A stretch of DNA of 64,000 bases from Lachnoclostridium sp. UBA1308 (GCA_002307215.1 DBTU01000019.1:1-64000); one strand, 5' to 3'. Numbered from the stretch's first letter, positions 8,307 to 17,145 are shown. Numbers and translations are program-made. Notes: generated from the sequence alone by a model not told the origin.

Positions 8307-8337
8307 CTTGTTTTATCTTATTATATCTTGTTTTATC
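8307..8337. promoter_or_regulatory. 11-bp direct repeats upstream of the protease gene
   Basis: CTTGTTTTATC occurs at 8307-8317 and again at 8327-8337, a 20-base period, 63-93 bases before the protease start. Tandem sites on one face of the helix are typical of response-regulator binding, including LytTR regulators. The remainder of 8245-8460 is AT-rich with no other recognised element. Confidence 0.4.
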
Positions 8338-8463
8338 TACATCACTGTAGTTATATTGCCGTTATATAGCATTTTATTACATTGACAAGCATATTTTTCA
8401 TATATTTTACATCTTAGGGCATTATAAAGTATAATTTTGGTATTTTTTTATTTATTTTTATAG

Positions 8464-8506
8464 CAAACAAAAGCAGGAAACCATAATCGTTTCCTGCTTT
8501 TGTTTG
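8464..8506 (-). terminator. intrinsic terminator of the MFS/serine dehydratase genes
   Basis: Perfect 18-bp stem CAAACAAAAGCAGGAAAC (8464-8481) with 8489-8506, around a 7-base loop. It lies 42 bases past the stop of the MFS gene. The arms are A/T-rich at the base, so it could work on both strands. Confidence 0.75.
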
Positions 8507-8547
8507 TATAATTAGTGTAATATTCCCAAAACTATGTAACCGGTTAT

Positions 8548-9741
8548 TTATTCCGGCTTTCTCAGTCCCAGCAGAAGAATAAATCCAACAATACTAGCTG
8601 CTGCCGCGATAACAAAGGAGAAGGCCGTTCCCATCGGCATTAGCTTTACCGCGCGGACAATATAAGGACAACCGACAGAACATATCGCATATCCAAGCAT
8701 TACTACACCGTAATTTACACCTGCATTCTTTATACCGAAATAATCTGAGCTGATTGTCGGATACATACCCATGAAGCCTCCATAAGCCAGTGCAATACAA
8801 GCAATCAATATTAAAAATAGATTACCGGTAGCAATCGTAAGTGCTGATACCGAAATCGTACTAAATAGGAATAGAAATAAAAGCAACGGCTTTCGTCCGA
8901 TGCGATCAGATATCCAGGGAGCCGTAAGTCTTCCCGTTGTATTCATCACCGACACCAGCATCACTCCAAGCAACGCTACCCCGGTACTTAAGCCTCGATC
9001 TACTCCTAAGCTCATTAACATCGGATTAATCAAAAAATATGCCGGAACGGCAAGCATAAAGGAAAACGCAATAATATAATACTGCTTTGTCCCAAGCATC
9101 TCGCGAATGGTATACTGTTTACTGGTGGTCGGGATATTCACCGGTCGATAATCTTCCATATACCCCTTAGGAGGCGCTTTTATCACCCAAGCGCAGCTAA
9201 TGCAGATGACATATAAGGAACCCGCTACAACAGTCATTGCGATAGTAAATCCGCCTGTCACAAGAAAATGCTGTGCGATCGGATTCATAATAAGTCCAAA
9301 TAATCCGGCGGAACAGACAATGATGCCGGTTACCATACCCCGTTTGTCCGGAAACCATTTCTGCATGGTTGCGAGCAGCGTATTATAAGCAATTCCACAG
9401 CCCAAGCCAACGATAACGCCGTAAGTTATATTAAGCAGCCAGGGCTTATCTACCGGGACATATGCCGTTGCAAATAGTCCCAGACACATAATGGTACTTC
9501 CGACATAGATAAGAAAGGTTGCATTCAGTTTCTTTTGTAAAAATCCTCCAATCAGATTGCCAATAGCAAATACTCCAAGCATAATGCCGAAGGGCTGATT
9601 AGCTGCGGAGGTATCAAGGGAGTACTTTGTGATGGCATAGGGTTGAAACATGCTCCATACGTAAGCAATTCCATAGCAAAATTGTACACATGCTCCAAAC
9701 GCTAAAATTATATACCGATTTTTTATTTTATCTGTCGTCAT
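8548..9741 (-). CDS. OFA-family MFS transporter
   Basis: A 397-residue transporter with 12 predicted membrane helices. The oxalate/formate antiporter (OFA) subfamily is indicated by AYVWSMFQPY in helix 1, QPFGIMLGVFAIGNLIGG in helix 2 and the loop MQKWFPDKRGMVTGI. OFA members carry oxalate, formate, pyruvate, lactate or other monocarboxylates. It follows the serine dehydratase genes by 19 bases, so pyruvate or a related acid from serine deamination is a reasonable cargo, though unproven. GAGGAAAT lies upstream of the ATG. Confidence 0.85.
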   Translation of the reverse strand: MTTDKIKNRYIILAFGACVQFCYGIAYVWSMFQPYAITKYSLDTSAANQPFGIMLGVFAIGNLIGGFLQKKLNATFLIYVGSTIMCLGLFATAYVPVDKPWLLNITYGVIVGLGCGIAYNTLLATMQKWFPDKRGMVTGIIVCSAGLFGLIMNPIAQHFLVTGGFTIAMTVVAGSLYVICISCAWVIKAPPKGYMEDYRPVNIPTTSKQYTIREMLGTKQYYIIAFSFMLAVPAYFLINPMLMSLGVDRGLSTGVALLGVMLVSVMNTTGRLTAPWISDRIGRKPLLLFLFLFSTISVSALTIATGNLFLILIACIALAYGGFMGMYPTISSDYFGIKNAGVNYGVVMLGYAICSVGCPYIVRAVKLMPMGTAFSFVIAAAASIVGFILLLGLRKPE

Positions 9742-9760
9742 GTAGTTAATTTCCTCTCAA

Positions 9761-10630
9761 CTATTCCATTATTCTCAGTGCAATCTCCTGCCCTGTAGGA
9801 GTTGCGGCAAGCCCGCCCTCTCCTGTCTCTCGAAGTGATTTTGGCATTCCTTCACCAATTTCTCTCATCGCATCAATCACTTCATCCGGCGGTATCCTGC
9901 TTCTTATTCCTGCGACTGCCATATCCGCACTTGCGACTGCATTGACAGCACCTACCACATTCCTTTTTACACAAGGAATTTCGACAAGTCCTGCCACTGT
10001 ATCACAAACCAGTCCTAACAGATTCTTTAATGCCATTGCCGCTGCATGAACAATACTCTCTGTATCTCCGCCGTTTAGATAAGTTAACGCACCTGCCGCC
10101 ATGGCACTGGCAGATCCGATCTCAGCCTGACAGCCGCCGGCAGCACCTGAAAGAGATGCCCGGTAAGCGATTACTTCACCAATCCCCGAAGCAACGTATA
10201 AGGACTCAATCATCTTGTCACCACTGACATGATACTGTTCTTCGCAGGTCAGTAAAATTGCCGGAATTACACCGCAAGATCCTGCCGTAGGCGCTGCAAC
10301 TATCTTCTTCATACAGGCATTGGACTCTCCCATTTTGAGGGCCTTCGCCATCACCTCACCGAGGAACGGACCACTGATTACGGCACCCTTTTTCAATGAT
10401 TCTGATAATTTCGCGCCATCACCGCCAACCAGTTTACTTGCTGATTTAATACCGGCTTCATAGGACTCGTCTGCATGCTTCATACTCAGATAAAGGCTTT
10501 TCATCCTCTGAAGGGATTCTTCTCTGGTCGTCAGTCTTTCGCTGATATCATCCTCCAGGATGATTTCCCAAAAGGCTTTCTCTTTTGTGGCACAAAGCGT
10601 GACTATTTCGTTCAGGGATCTAAAACTCAT
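9761..10630 (-). CDS. sdaAA: L-serine dehydratase, iron-sulfur type, alpha subunit
   Basis: A 289-residue catalytic subunit of the anaerobic, 4Fe-4S L-serine ammonia-lyase that converts serine to pyruvate and ammonia. Hallmarks are the Cys-bearing segments PTAGSCGVIPA and CDTVAGLVEIPCVKRN, and GAAGGCQAEIGSASAMAAGA. The length and fold match the split, two-polypeptide form found in Firmicutes. GAGGAAAA sets the ATG at 10630. It overlaps the beta-subunit gene by 11 bases, showing translational coupling. Confidence 0.95.
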   Translation of the reverse strand: MSFRSLNEIVTLCATKEKAFWEIILEDDISERLTTREESLQRMKSLYLSMKHADESYEAGIKSASKLVGGDGAKLSESLKKGAVISGPFLGEVMAKALKMGESNACMKKIVAAPTAGSCGVIPAILLTCEEQYHVSGDKMIESLYVASGIGEVIAYRASLSGAAGGCQAEIGSASAMAAGALTYLNGGDTESIVHAAAMALKNLLGLVCDTVAGLVEIPCVKRNVVGAVNAVASADMAVAGIRSRIPPDEVIDAMREIGEGMPKSLRETGEGGLAATPTGQEIALRIME

Positions 10631-11294
10631 TGTTTTCCTCCATACTCAGATACGTTACTTTAACTACACCCTCCAGCTTTTTGAGCCAGTCAATTGCTTC
10701 TATCGGTATCTCCTGATCACACTCAATTACCATGACCGCATTTCCACCGCGTTTGTCTCGATAAAGCTGCATGGTCGCTATATTAACTGATTTGTGTCCG
10801 AGCATTGAGGTAACCTCCGAAACATGCCCGGGTTGGTCTACGTTATGAACAATAAGTGTAGGATAACAGGCACAGATATTCGCCTCAAGACCGTCAATTT
10901 GGTTGATCATAATTTGCCCGCCGCCAATTGAGGAAGCAATGACTTCCAGCTCTCTTGTGTTAACTCCCCTCAGCTTAAGTAACACTGAATTCGGATGGGC
11001 ATTACGAAGCTCTATCTCGGAGAAACTATACTTGATACCCTTCTCATCAGCAATTTTTAAACTATTCGGAATACGTTCATCATCCGGCTTCATTCCAAGA
11101 AGTCCTGCAATTAAAGCCTTATCCGTACCATGCCCTTTTCCGGTTGCCAAAAACGAACCATGTAGAAAGATATCCGCAGTCTGGATCTCTTCTCTTAACA
11201 GCTGCCTTGCAGTAAAACCAATTTTCGCAGCTCCGGCAGTATGTGAACTGGAAGGGCCGACCATGATAGGTCCTATGATATCAAAAATATTCAT
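10620..11294 (-). CDS. sdaAB: L-serine dehydratase, iron-sulfur type, beta subunit
   Basis: A 224-residue partner of the alpha subunit. It begins MNIFDIIGPIMVGPSSSHTAGA, the signature of the serine dehydratase beta domain, and ends in an ACT domain (about residues 145-215, PTLIVHNVDQPGHVSEVTSM) that may sense amino acids. It sits first of the two subunit genes, as is usual in Gram-positive bacteria. The ribosome site (GAGAGGA) is rather far from the ATG. Confidence 0.93.
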   Translation of the reverse strand: MNIFDIIGPIMVGPSSSHTAGAAKIGFTARQLLREEIQTADIFLHGSFLATGKGHGTDKALIAGLLGMKPDDERIPNSLKIADEKGIKYSFSEIELRNAHPNSVLLKLRGVNTRELEVIASSIGGGQIMINQIDGLEANICACYPTLIVHNVDQPGHVSEVTSMLGHKSVNIATMQLYRDKRGGNAVMVIECDQEIPIEAIDWLKKLEGVVKVTYLSMEENNEF

Positions 11295-11331
11295 GATGTC
11301 AACACAATCCTCTCTTTACTTCGGTTTACAT

Positions 11332-11455
11332 GTTACAGTTCAGCCTTCAAAGAGATGTATCCGGACTGGGAAAAAATAATTTCCATATAGGAGTATTTGC
11401 AGGGAAACATTTCTTTCCCTGTCTTGTCACAATCCTGGATAGGCTGAACTTTAAC
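11332..11455. repeat. palindromic repeat with GTTACAGTT-type ends, copy 1
   Basis: Ends GTTACAGTTCAGCCT (11332-11346) and AGGCTGAACTTTAAC (11441-11455) are inverted with one mismatch. The inside begins CTTCAAAGAGATG and contains GACTGGGAAAAAA, exactly as in the copy at 26568, plus its own hairpin CAGGGAAA-N6-TTTCCCTG. It starts three bases after the stop of the alcohol dehydrogenase gene. Related elements: 26568-26655, 38742-38783, 57503-57565. Confidence 0.75.
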
Positions 11456-11457
11456 GT

Positions 11458-12606
11458 TTACATAGCTTTCCTGTAAAGCATTTCGATATCCTTAACATTA
11501 CTCTTTCTGGGATTTACGGCAATATTGCCGCTCTTCATAGCATCTGCTGCCATCTCGGGGATTTTATCCTCCGTTACACCCACCTGACTCAGGCCCTCGG
11601 GTATTCCAAGCTCTCCGGTCAGTCTCTTAATCTCTCTTACCAAGGTATAGGGATCAAAAAAATATTCCTTTTCTTTGTTATCCTTAATATAATCATGGAT
11701 AATTTCATACCTTCCGTTATCTGATAATGCATTAAATTCAAGAACAATGGGAAGCAAAATGGCATTCGCTACGCCATGGGGCACATTGAAAAAACCGCCA
11801 AGCGGATGAGCCATTGCATGTACATTACCAAGTCTTGCCCAAGCAAATGCAAGTCCGGCGAAGGTACTGGCAAGCAACATAGAGTTTGCGGCCTCCTCAT
11901 TGCTTCTATCCGCTACAAAACGTCGAATATTCTTTCCTATCAGATTCATAGCCTTCTCAGCCATCGCATCCGTGAATGGAGAAGCCGCTTTTGATAGATA
12001 TGCTTCAATTGCATGAACCAGCGCGTCCAGCCCGGTTGCTGCAGCGACGGACTGGGGAAGTGACATGATTAATTCCGAGTCCAGCAGTGCATAACTTGGT
12101 ACCAATTCATAGCTAAATACTGTTAATTTGTAATTTCTTGCTTTATCAGTAATTACAGCAAATGCTGTTACTTCACTGCCGGTTCCGGCAGTAGTCGGTA
12201 TTGCAATCATCGGTGCAATCTTACCGGGTACCTTATCGGCACCCTCGTATTCGGTAATCTCTCCTCCGTATACGGCCAGTACAGCGACTGCCTTAGCTAC
12301 ATCCATGGGACTGCCTCCACCAAGTGCAATAATCCCGGTTGCAGCACAGCTCATATATATTGCTGTTGCCGAATTCACTGTCTCGACAGAGGGATTCGGC
12401 TCTATATCAAGGAATTCTTCATGCGCAATCCCGGCCTCATTTAAAATGTCAGTGACCTTTTTGAGTGCACCTGCCTTCTCCAGCCCTCTATCCGATATAA
12501 TAAGTACCTTACCTTGGACTGTCTTCTGAAGTAATGACGGAAGTTTCTTTAAACTGCCTTTTCCAAATACGATATTCTGGGGAATTGAAAACATAAAATC
12601 CTGCAT
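11458..12606 (-). CDS. iron-containing alcohol dehydrogenase
   Basis: A 382-residue group III (Fe-ADH) enzyme. The NAD(P) motif is GIIALGGGSPMDVAK. Metal ligands are Asp and His in GLDALVHAIEAY and the two His in NVHAMAHPLGGFFNVPHG. The family reduces aldehydes to alcohols with NAD(P)H. The start at 12606 is set by GAAAGGAAG upstream; the frame stays open to 12684 without a ribosome site. Coming 166 bases after a class III aminotransferase, it may reduce the semialdehyde made there, for example succinate semialdehyde to 4-hydroxybutyrate. Sequence alone does not separate 4-hydroxybutyrate, 1,3-propanediol and butanol dehydrogenases. Confidence 0.85.
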   Translation of the reverse strand: MQDFMFSIPQNIVFGKGSLKKLPSLLQKTVQGKVLIISDRGLEKAGALKKVTDILNEAGIAHEEFLDIEPNPSVETVNSATAIYMSCAATGIIALGGGSPMDVAKAVAVLAVYGGEITEYEGADKVPGKIAPMIAIPTTAGTGSEVTAFAVITDKARNYKLTVFSYELVPSYALLDSELIMSLPQSVAAATGLDALVHAIEAYLSKAASPFTDAMAEKAMNLIGKNIRRFVADRSNEEAANSMLLASTFAGLAFAWARLGNVHAMAHPLGGFFNVPHGVANAILLPIVLEFNALSDNGRYEIIHDYIKDNKEKEYFFDPYTLVREIKRLTGELGIPEGLSQVGVTEDKIPEMAADAMKSGNIAVNPRKSNVKDIEMLYRKAM

Positions 12607-12637
12607 GATTAATCTTCCTTTCTTATCAAAATTTAAT

Positions 12638-12694
12638 ACACAAAAATTATGCATTCTGCATAATTTCGCACATGTATGTCTCAAGTTTTCTGTG
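12638..12694. repeat. 57-bp interspersed repeat, copy A (partner at 38788-38841)
   Basis: Shares ACAAAAATT, TTCTGCATAATTTCGC, CAT and TTTTCTGTG blocks with the second copy. Contains a near-perfect palindrome, AAATTATGCA-TTC-TGCATAATTT (12643-12665). It lies just upstream of the alcohol dehydrogenase ribosome site, in the gap after the aminotransferase gene. The rest of that gap holds nothing I recognise. Confidence 0.6.
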
Positions 12695-12772
12695 ACTTCC
12701 GTTATGCTTCACTCAAAATTTGCGGGCTGCTGTAATACGAAATTCCATATGTTCACAGCAACCCGGATACTT

Positions 12773-13990
12773 TTACAGTTTTACCACTTCGCAAACTGCT
12801 TCCTCTATAATTTCAACTGCTTTGTCACAATCTTCTTTTGTTGCGATTAATGGTGGAATCATTCGAATGATACTGCTTCCTATTGCTGTAATTAAAAGCT
12901 TCCGATCAAGACAGGCATGCTTAACTGCAGCAGCGTTTACACCATCAAATTCGACACCGACCAGCAATCCCATACCTCTAACTTCCTTGACTTTCGGGAG
13001 CTTTGTTAATTGCTCCATGAAGTATGCACCGATTATCTTTGCATTTTTTGCAAGGTCTCTGTCCAGCAGTTCCCTAATCTGTGCGTAAGAAGCAGCGCAA
13101 CATACCGGATTACCGCCGTAAGTAGTTCCGTGTGAACCCAAGCTAAATGCACGAGCAACCTCATCGGTCGCACAGATAGCAGCAATCGGCATACCACCTC
13201 CCATAGCTTTAGCCATGGATATAATATCCGGCTTAATTCCATAGTGCATAAAGCCCATAACCTCACCGGTTCGACACCACCCGGTTTGAACTTCATCCAG
13301 TAAAAGTAACATTCCTTTTTCATCACAGAACTTGCGTAGTCCCTGCATAAATTTCTTTGTTGCCGGATGTACACCACCTTCACCCTGAAGCGGCTCAATC
13401 ATAATGGCTATGGTATTGTCGTTGCAGGCATTTTGAAATGACGAAAGATTGTTATAATCCGCATAAGAAAAGCCCGGCAGCATGGGTTTTAATCCTGTCT
13501 GACAAGCATTGTCCGGCTGTCCTGTTGCAGACAACGCCCCATAGGTTCTTCCATGAAAGCCCATTCTTGCAGTTACGATATGGTAATGCTCGGGACCGTA
13601 TTTTTCTATTCCGTACTTTCTTGCCATTTTAATCATAGCTTCATTTGCTTCCGTACCGGTACTTTGGAAGAAAATTTTATCCATACCGATCGTCTCGCAG
13701 ATTAATTTTGCAAGTCTCGCCTGTGGAATGGTATACGGATAGTTAAACGTATGTATGATATCCTCCGCTTGTTCCTTAATTGCAGCAACGACCTTTTCGT
13801 TACAGCTTCCTGCACTGTTCACCGCAATTCCTGCATAAAAATCAAGATAACCTGTTCCATTCTCATCGTATAAGTACATGTCCTTGGCTGTCTCGGCAAT
13901 AAAGTCAAAACGCTCATAGGTATCTATCATATACTTGCTTACAGTTTCTTTTAACTCCAGGGCTGTCATCTTAGCTTCTTTTAATTTCAT
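12773..13990 (-). CDS. class III pyridoxal-phosphate aminotransferase (ornithine/4-aminobutyrate type)
   Basis: A 405-residue aminotransferase. Visible family motifs are the N-terminal YLYDENGTGYLDFYAGIAV, FFQSTGTEANEAMIKMAR, GFHGRTYGALSATG, the Asp in LLLLDEVQTGWCRTG, and the PLP lysine in MAKAMGGGMP. The group includes acetylornithine, ornithine, 4-aminobutyrate and other omega-amino acid transaminases using 2-oxoglutarate or pyruvate. The start at 13990 has GGAGG eight bases upstream. Arginine genes are absent nearby, while an Fe-ADH follows and an AraC gene precedes, which favours a catabolic omega-amino acid substrate (inference). Confidence 0.85.
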   Translation of the reverse strand: MKLKEAKMTALELKETVSKYMIDTYERFDFIAETAKDMYLYDENGTGYLDFYAGIAVNSAGSCNEKVVAAIKEQAEDIIHTFNYPYTIPQARLAKLICETIGMDKIFFQSTGTEANEAMIKMARKYGIEKYGPEHYHIVTARMGFHGRTYGALSATGQPDNACQTGLKPMLPGFSYADYNNLSSFQNACNDNTIAIMIEPLQGEGGVHPATKKFMQGLRKFCDEKGMLLLLDEVQTGWCRTGEVMGFMHYGIKPDIISMAKAMGGGMPIAAICATDEVARAFSLGSHGTTYGGNPVCCAASYAQIRELLDRDLAKNAKIIGAYFMEQLTKLPKVKEVRGMGLLVGVEFDGVNAAAVKHACLDRKLLITAIGSSIIRMIPPLIATKEDCDKAVEIIEEAVCEVVKL

Positions 13991-14122
13991 GTTTATTCCT
14001 CCAATCCGCCACCATAATTTCAGCTTTCCTCTCGGCATTACCGAGCACTGAATACGGCGACTGTCTGCAATATATGAATTATATTCCGCAGGACTGTGTA
14101 CGTATTGGAAAAATATATACAT

Positions 14123-14878
14123 TTATACGATGGATATTTCATTCATCTTGAGAAACACCATCGGAGTAATCGAGGTAAAACGCTTGAATTCGTGGATAAA
14201 ATGAGCTTGATCATAAAAGCCGAGACGTTCATATACCTGATCCTCCTTTTTATCCCTCACGATGTCAATTGCCTGTTGTAATCTTATGATACCGGCATAC
14301 TTCTTTACAGAAACACCAACGTTGTTCTTAAAAATTCTATCAACGTAACAATGACTGTAGCCCGTGGTATTGACAAGCTCTGTTATATTGATAAAACCGG
14401 ATTCCTCCTTCACAGCCTTAATAATAAAAGAGGTAATAATGTTGGTCTGTATTTCTTTTTGTGGCTTAAAATTTGCGAGGAAATAATCCACCTTATCCTC
14501 GAGTGTCTGCTTCTTGCTTAATATCTGAAGCATTTCCTCCAAGTTCATAAATTCCTTCAAATCACATCTGTTGTTTACGATTTGGGACATTCGTTTCTTA
14601 AAGCATTCCGGTATCGTACCCGGATTAAACCTGACTCCAAAACACCTGTCATACATTCCTATTCCAGAAATCCTACCGCTTAAAGTACTACCACAGACAT
14701 AAACTCCCGCTGCATCACCTTTCCATAAAAACTCGATATCAACACACCCATCCGGAACTGAAATAATATCCTGTAATTTTGGATTGTATATTTCATAAAA
14801 CTTGTTAAATATCTTACTGTCTACTATGACCTCTCTGTAACCGATATTTCGCTTCAAGCAGAAAGATTTATGATTCAT
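14123..14878 (-). CDS. AraC-family transcriptional regulator
   Basis: A 251-residue regulator. Residues 1-140 form a sensor of the type with a short beta-rich domain (VPDGCVDIEFLW, FGVRFNPGTIPECF). Residues 150-245 hold the two helix-turn-helix units (ITELVNTTGYSHCYVDRIFK and YERLGFYDQAHFIHEFKRFT). It is the first gene upstream of the aminotransferase on the same strand, 132 bases away, and is its likeliest regulator. AGGGAGTG lies before the ATG. Confidence 0.85.
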   Translation of the reverse strand: MNHKSFCLKRNIGYREVIVDSKIFNKFYEIYNPKLQDIISVPDGCVDIEFLWKGDAAGVYVCGSTLSGRISGIGMYDRCFGVRFNPGTIPECFKKRMSQIVNNRCDLKEFMNLEEMLQILSKKQTLEDKVDYFLANFKPQKEIQTNIITSFIIKAVKEESGFINITELVNTTGYSHCYVDRIFKNNVGVSVKKYAGIIRLQQAIDIVRDKKEDQVYERLGFYDQAHFIHEFKRFTSITPMVFLKMNEISIV

Positions 14879-14925
14879 GTAATCACTCCCTTTGGAAATA
14901 TTTTTTATCCCGATTAAGTAAGCTT

Positions 14926-14970
14926 TAAAAAAGAAGATGGCAGTGCCGTTATAGTAACGTCTCTGCCATC
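14926..14970 (-). terminator. intrinsic terminator, end of the hyu-urt-glnA operon
   Basis: Stem GATGGCAG (14936-14943) with CTGCCATC (14963-14970), extended by partial inner pairing, followed on the minus strand by TTCTTTTTTA. It lies about 100 bases after the glnA stop and before the AraC gene. Confidence 0.8.
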
Positions 14971-15073
14971 TCCACCATATTACATTAATTTTATTAATCC
15001 GTCAAGCTTATTAATGCAGGTAATACGGGTGATTTGATTAATTATATTAAGTTTTGCTGTCAAAAAACCTTTG

Positions 15074-16402
15074 CTAATAATTGAGATACTTTTCCAGTTC
15101 CCATGGTGTAATCTTTTTCTTATATTCCTGTAACTCTTTTTTCTTAAGTTTAATAAAATGCTCAAACACATGCCTGCCGACAGCATCCTGTATCAGTTTA
15201 TCTTCCTTAAGATAACCGATCGCTTCGCCTAGACTCTTTGGAAGATTATCGATACCCAGTTCTTGCCTTTCCTTTTTTTTCATTTTGAAGATATTACTAG
15301 ATACCTGCTCCGGTGGTTCCAGCTGACTTTTAATACCATCAAGCCCTGCCTTTAAACAGGCTGCAAGCACCAGATAAGGATTCGCCGAGGGATCGGGGGA
15401 ACGAAGCTCTATTCTTGTAGCACTTCCTCTGGAAGCAGGTATGCGAAGTAACGGACTCCGGTTTTTACAGGACCAGCAGATATATACCGGAGCCTCATAG
15501 CCTTTCGCAAGTCTTTTGTAAGAATTGATGGTCGGATTATTGATTGCCGTCATAGCTTTTATATGCTTCATGAGACCTGCGATAAAGTAGTATGCGGTCT
15601 GACTGAGGCCATTGCCCCTCGGGTCCTTTCCATCATAGAAAATATTCTGACCTTCTCTCATCAGTGACATGTTAATATGTAAGCCTGATCCGTTTTCTCT
15701 CTCCAGAGGCTTTGGCATAAAGGTAGCACATAACCCACTCTTTTTTGCAATTGCTTTTACCGCCAGCTTAAAGGTCATGATATTATCTGCTGCTTTTAAA
15801 GCCTCACTGTATCTAAAATCCACCTCATGCTGACCTACAGCCACCTCATGATGCGAGGTCTCAACTTCAAAGCCCATCTTACTGAGAGCCAGACAGATTT
15901 CTCTTCGTACATTTCCACCCAGATCAATCGGCTCCAGATCGAAATACCCACTGGTATCATGTGTGATATTGGTTGCTCTGCCGTTCTCATCGGTATGGAA
16001 CATGAAGAATTCACATTCGGCACCAACATGGAAGGAATATCCCATTTCCTCTGCTTCTTCCATTGCCTTCTTCAGCTGATATCTCGGATCACCCTCAAAT
16101 GGGTATCCTTCCGGATCATAGACATCACAGACAAACCTTGCTACCCTCTCCTCATTCGGTCTCCAGGGCAGTATGACAAAAGTATCCAGATCCGGCCGCA
16201 AGTACATGTCAGATTCCTCAATTCGTACAAAGCCTTCAATAGAAGATCCGTCAAACATAATCTTATTGTTCAGCGCATTTTCTAATTGGCTCTTTGTTAT
16301 CGCTACATTTTTCAGTCGTCCTAGGATATCCGTAAACTGCAGACGAATGAACTGAACATCATTTTCATCAATTAATTTATAGATACTTTCCAGTTCCATC
16401 AT
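15074..16402 (-). CDS. glnA: glutamine synthetase, type I (alpha subtype)
   Basis: A 442-residue enzyme making glutamine from glutamate, ammonia and ATP. Visible landmarks are KIMFDGSSIEGF, GAECEFFMF, NGSGLHIN, NNPTINSYKRL and the ATP/glutamate-binding RIPASRGSATRIELRSPDP. The length and the lack of the long insert fit the alpha type of Firmicutes, which is feedback-inhibited rather than adenylylated. I chose the ATG at 16402, five bases after GGAGG; an ATG at 16435 overlaps the upstream stop as TAATG. It is the last gene of an operon with hyuBA and an ABC importer, so it probably assimilates nitrogen released from the imported substrate. Confidence 0.93.
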   Translation of the reverse strand: MMELESIYKLIDENDVQFIRLQFTDILGRLKNVAITKSQLENALNNKIMFDGSSIEGFVRIEESDMYLRPDLDTFVILPWRPNEERVARFVCDVYDPEGYPFEGDPRYQLKKAMEEAEEMGYSFHVGAECEFFMFHTDENGRATNITHDTSGYFDLEPIDLGGNVRREICLALSKMGFEVETSHHEVAVGQHEVDFRYSEALKAADNIMTFKLAVKAIAKKSGLCATFMPKPLERENGSGLHINMSLMREGQNIFYDGKDPRGNGLSQTAYYFIAGLMKHIKAMTAINNPTINSYKRLAKGYEAPVYICWSCKNRSPLLRIPASRGSATRIELRSPDPSANPYLVLAACLKAGLDGIKSQLEPPEQVSSNIFKMKKKERQELGIDNLPKSLGEAIGYLKEDKLIQDAVGRHVFEHFIKLKKKELQEYKKKITPWELEKYLNY

Positions 16403-16434
16403 TATAACCTCCATCTGTCGCTTTGCGGCATTCA

Positions 16435-17133
16435 TTAGATTGTAAGATATCTTCTAATTTCCTCTGAATTATGAATCTGTTCCTTGGATATTGATGCTAC
16501 GATGCTTCCTTTGTCCATAACATAGCCCCGGTCGGAAATCTGTTGAATCAGACCCATATGCTGTTCCACCATTAAAATAGTAATCTTCAGTTCCTTTGAT
16601 ATCTTAATCAGTATCTCTCCCATCTGACTTACCACATTCGGCTGTACACCTTCACTTGGTTCATCCAGCAGGATGATTTCCGGTGCTCCGATTAACACCC
16701 TACCGATGGACAGCATCGCCTGTTCACCACCACTCATCGTTCCTGCCTTCTGTTTTTTCCGTTCCTTTAATCTAGGGAAATAACTGTATACAATTTCAAA
16801 ATTATCCGCTGCTTTCCTACTATTAATATTTCTTCCCATAATCAGGTTTTCTTCTACCGTCAACAAAGGAAAAACGCCATGTCCCTGTGGTACATATCCG
16901 ATACCAATCTGCGCTCTGGTGTATGCCTTCGTCTTCGTAATGTCCCTGTTACCAAGATATATTTTTCCTTTTTCCACCTTGTTCAGCCCGATCAATGTCT
17001 TCATTAATGTACTTTTTCCAACACCGTTTCTTCCGATGATTGATACCATTTCTCCTTTATCGACCTGAATATCAATATGATTGACAATCATTACTTTATT
17101 ATAACCGGATACTACCTTTTCCGTATAAAGCAT
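16435..17133 (-). CDS. urtE: Urt/Liv-type ABC transporter, second ATP-binding protein
   Basis: A 232-residue cytoplasmic ATPase of the LivF/UrtE type: Walker A GRNGVGKST, signature MSGGEQAMLSIGRVL, Walker B IILLDEPSEG with the group-specific VQPNVV, switch MVEQHM. GVFPLLTVEENL is typical of the subgroup. The stop overlaps a possible glnA ATG, and the start lies 12 bases after urtD. The gene symbol rests on the UrtA-like binding protein; livF is the alternative. Confidence 0.8.
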   Translation of the reverse strand: MLYTEKVVSGYNKVMIVNHIDIQVDKGEMVSIIGRNGVGKSTLMKTLIGLNKVEKGKIYLGNRDITKTKAYTRAQIGIGYVPQGHGVFPLLTVEENLIMGRNINSRKAADNFEIVYSYFPRLKERKKQKAGTMSGGEQAMLSIGRVLIGAPEIILLDEPSEGVQPNVVSQMGEILIKISKELKITILMVEQHMGLIQQISDRGYVMDKGSIVASISKEQIHNSEEIRRYLTI

Positions 17134-17145
17134 ATCTGCATCTCC

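Noticed and set aside
10903..11379. 158-codon plus-strand frame over the serine dehydratase beta gene.
   Set aside because: Fully antisense to sdaAB, no ribosome site, no recognisable protein.
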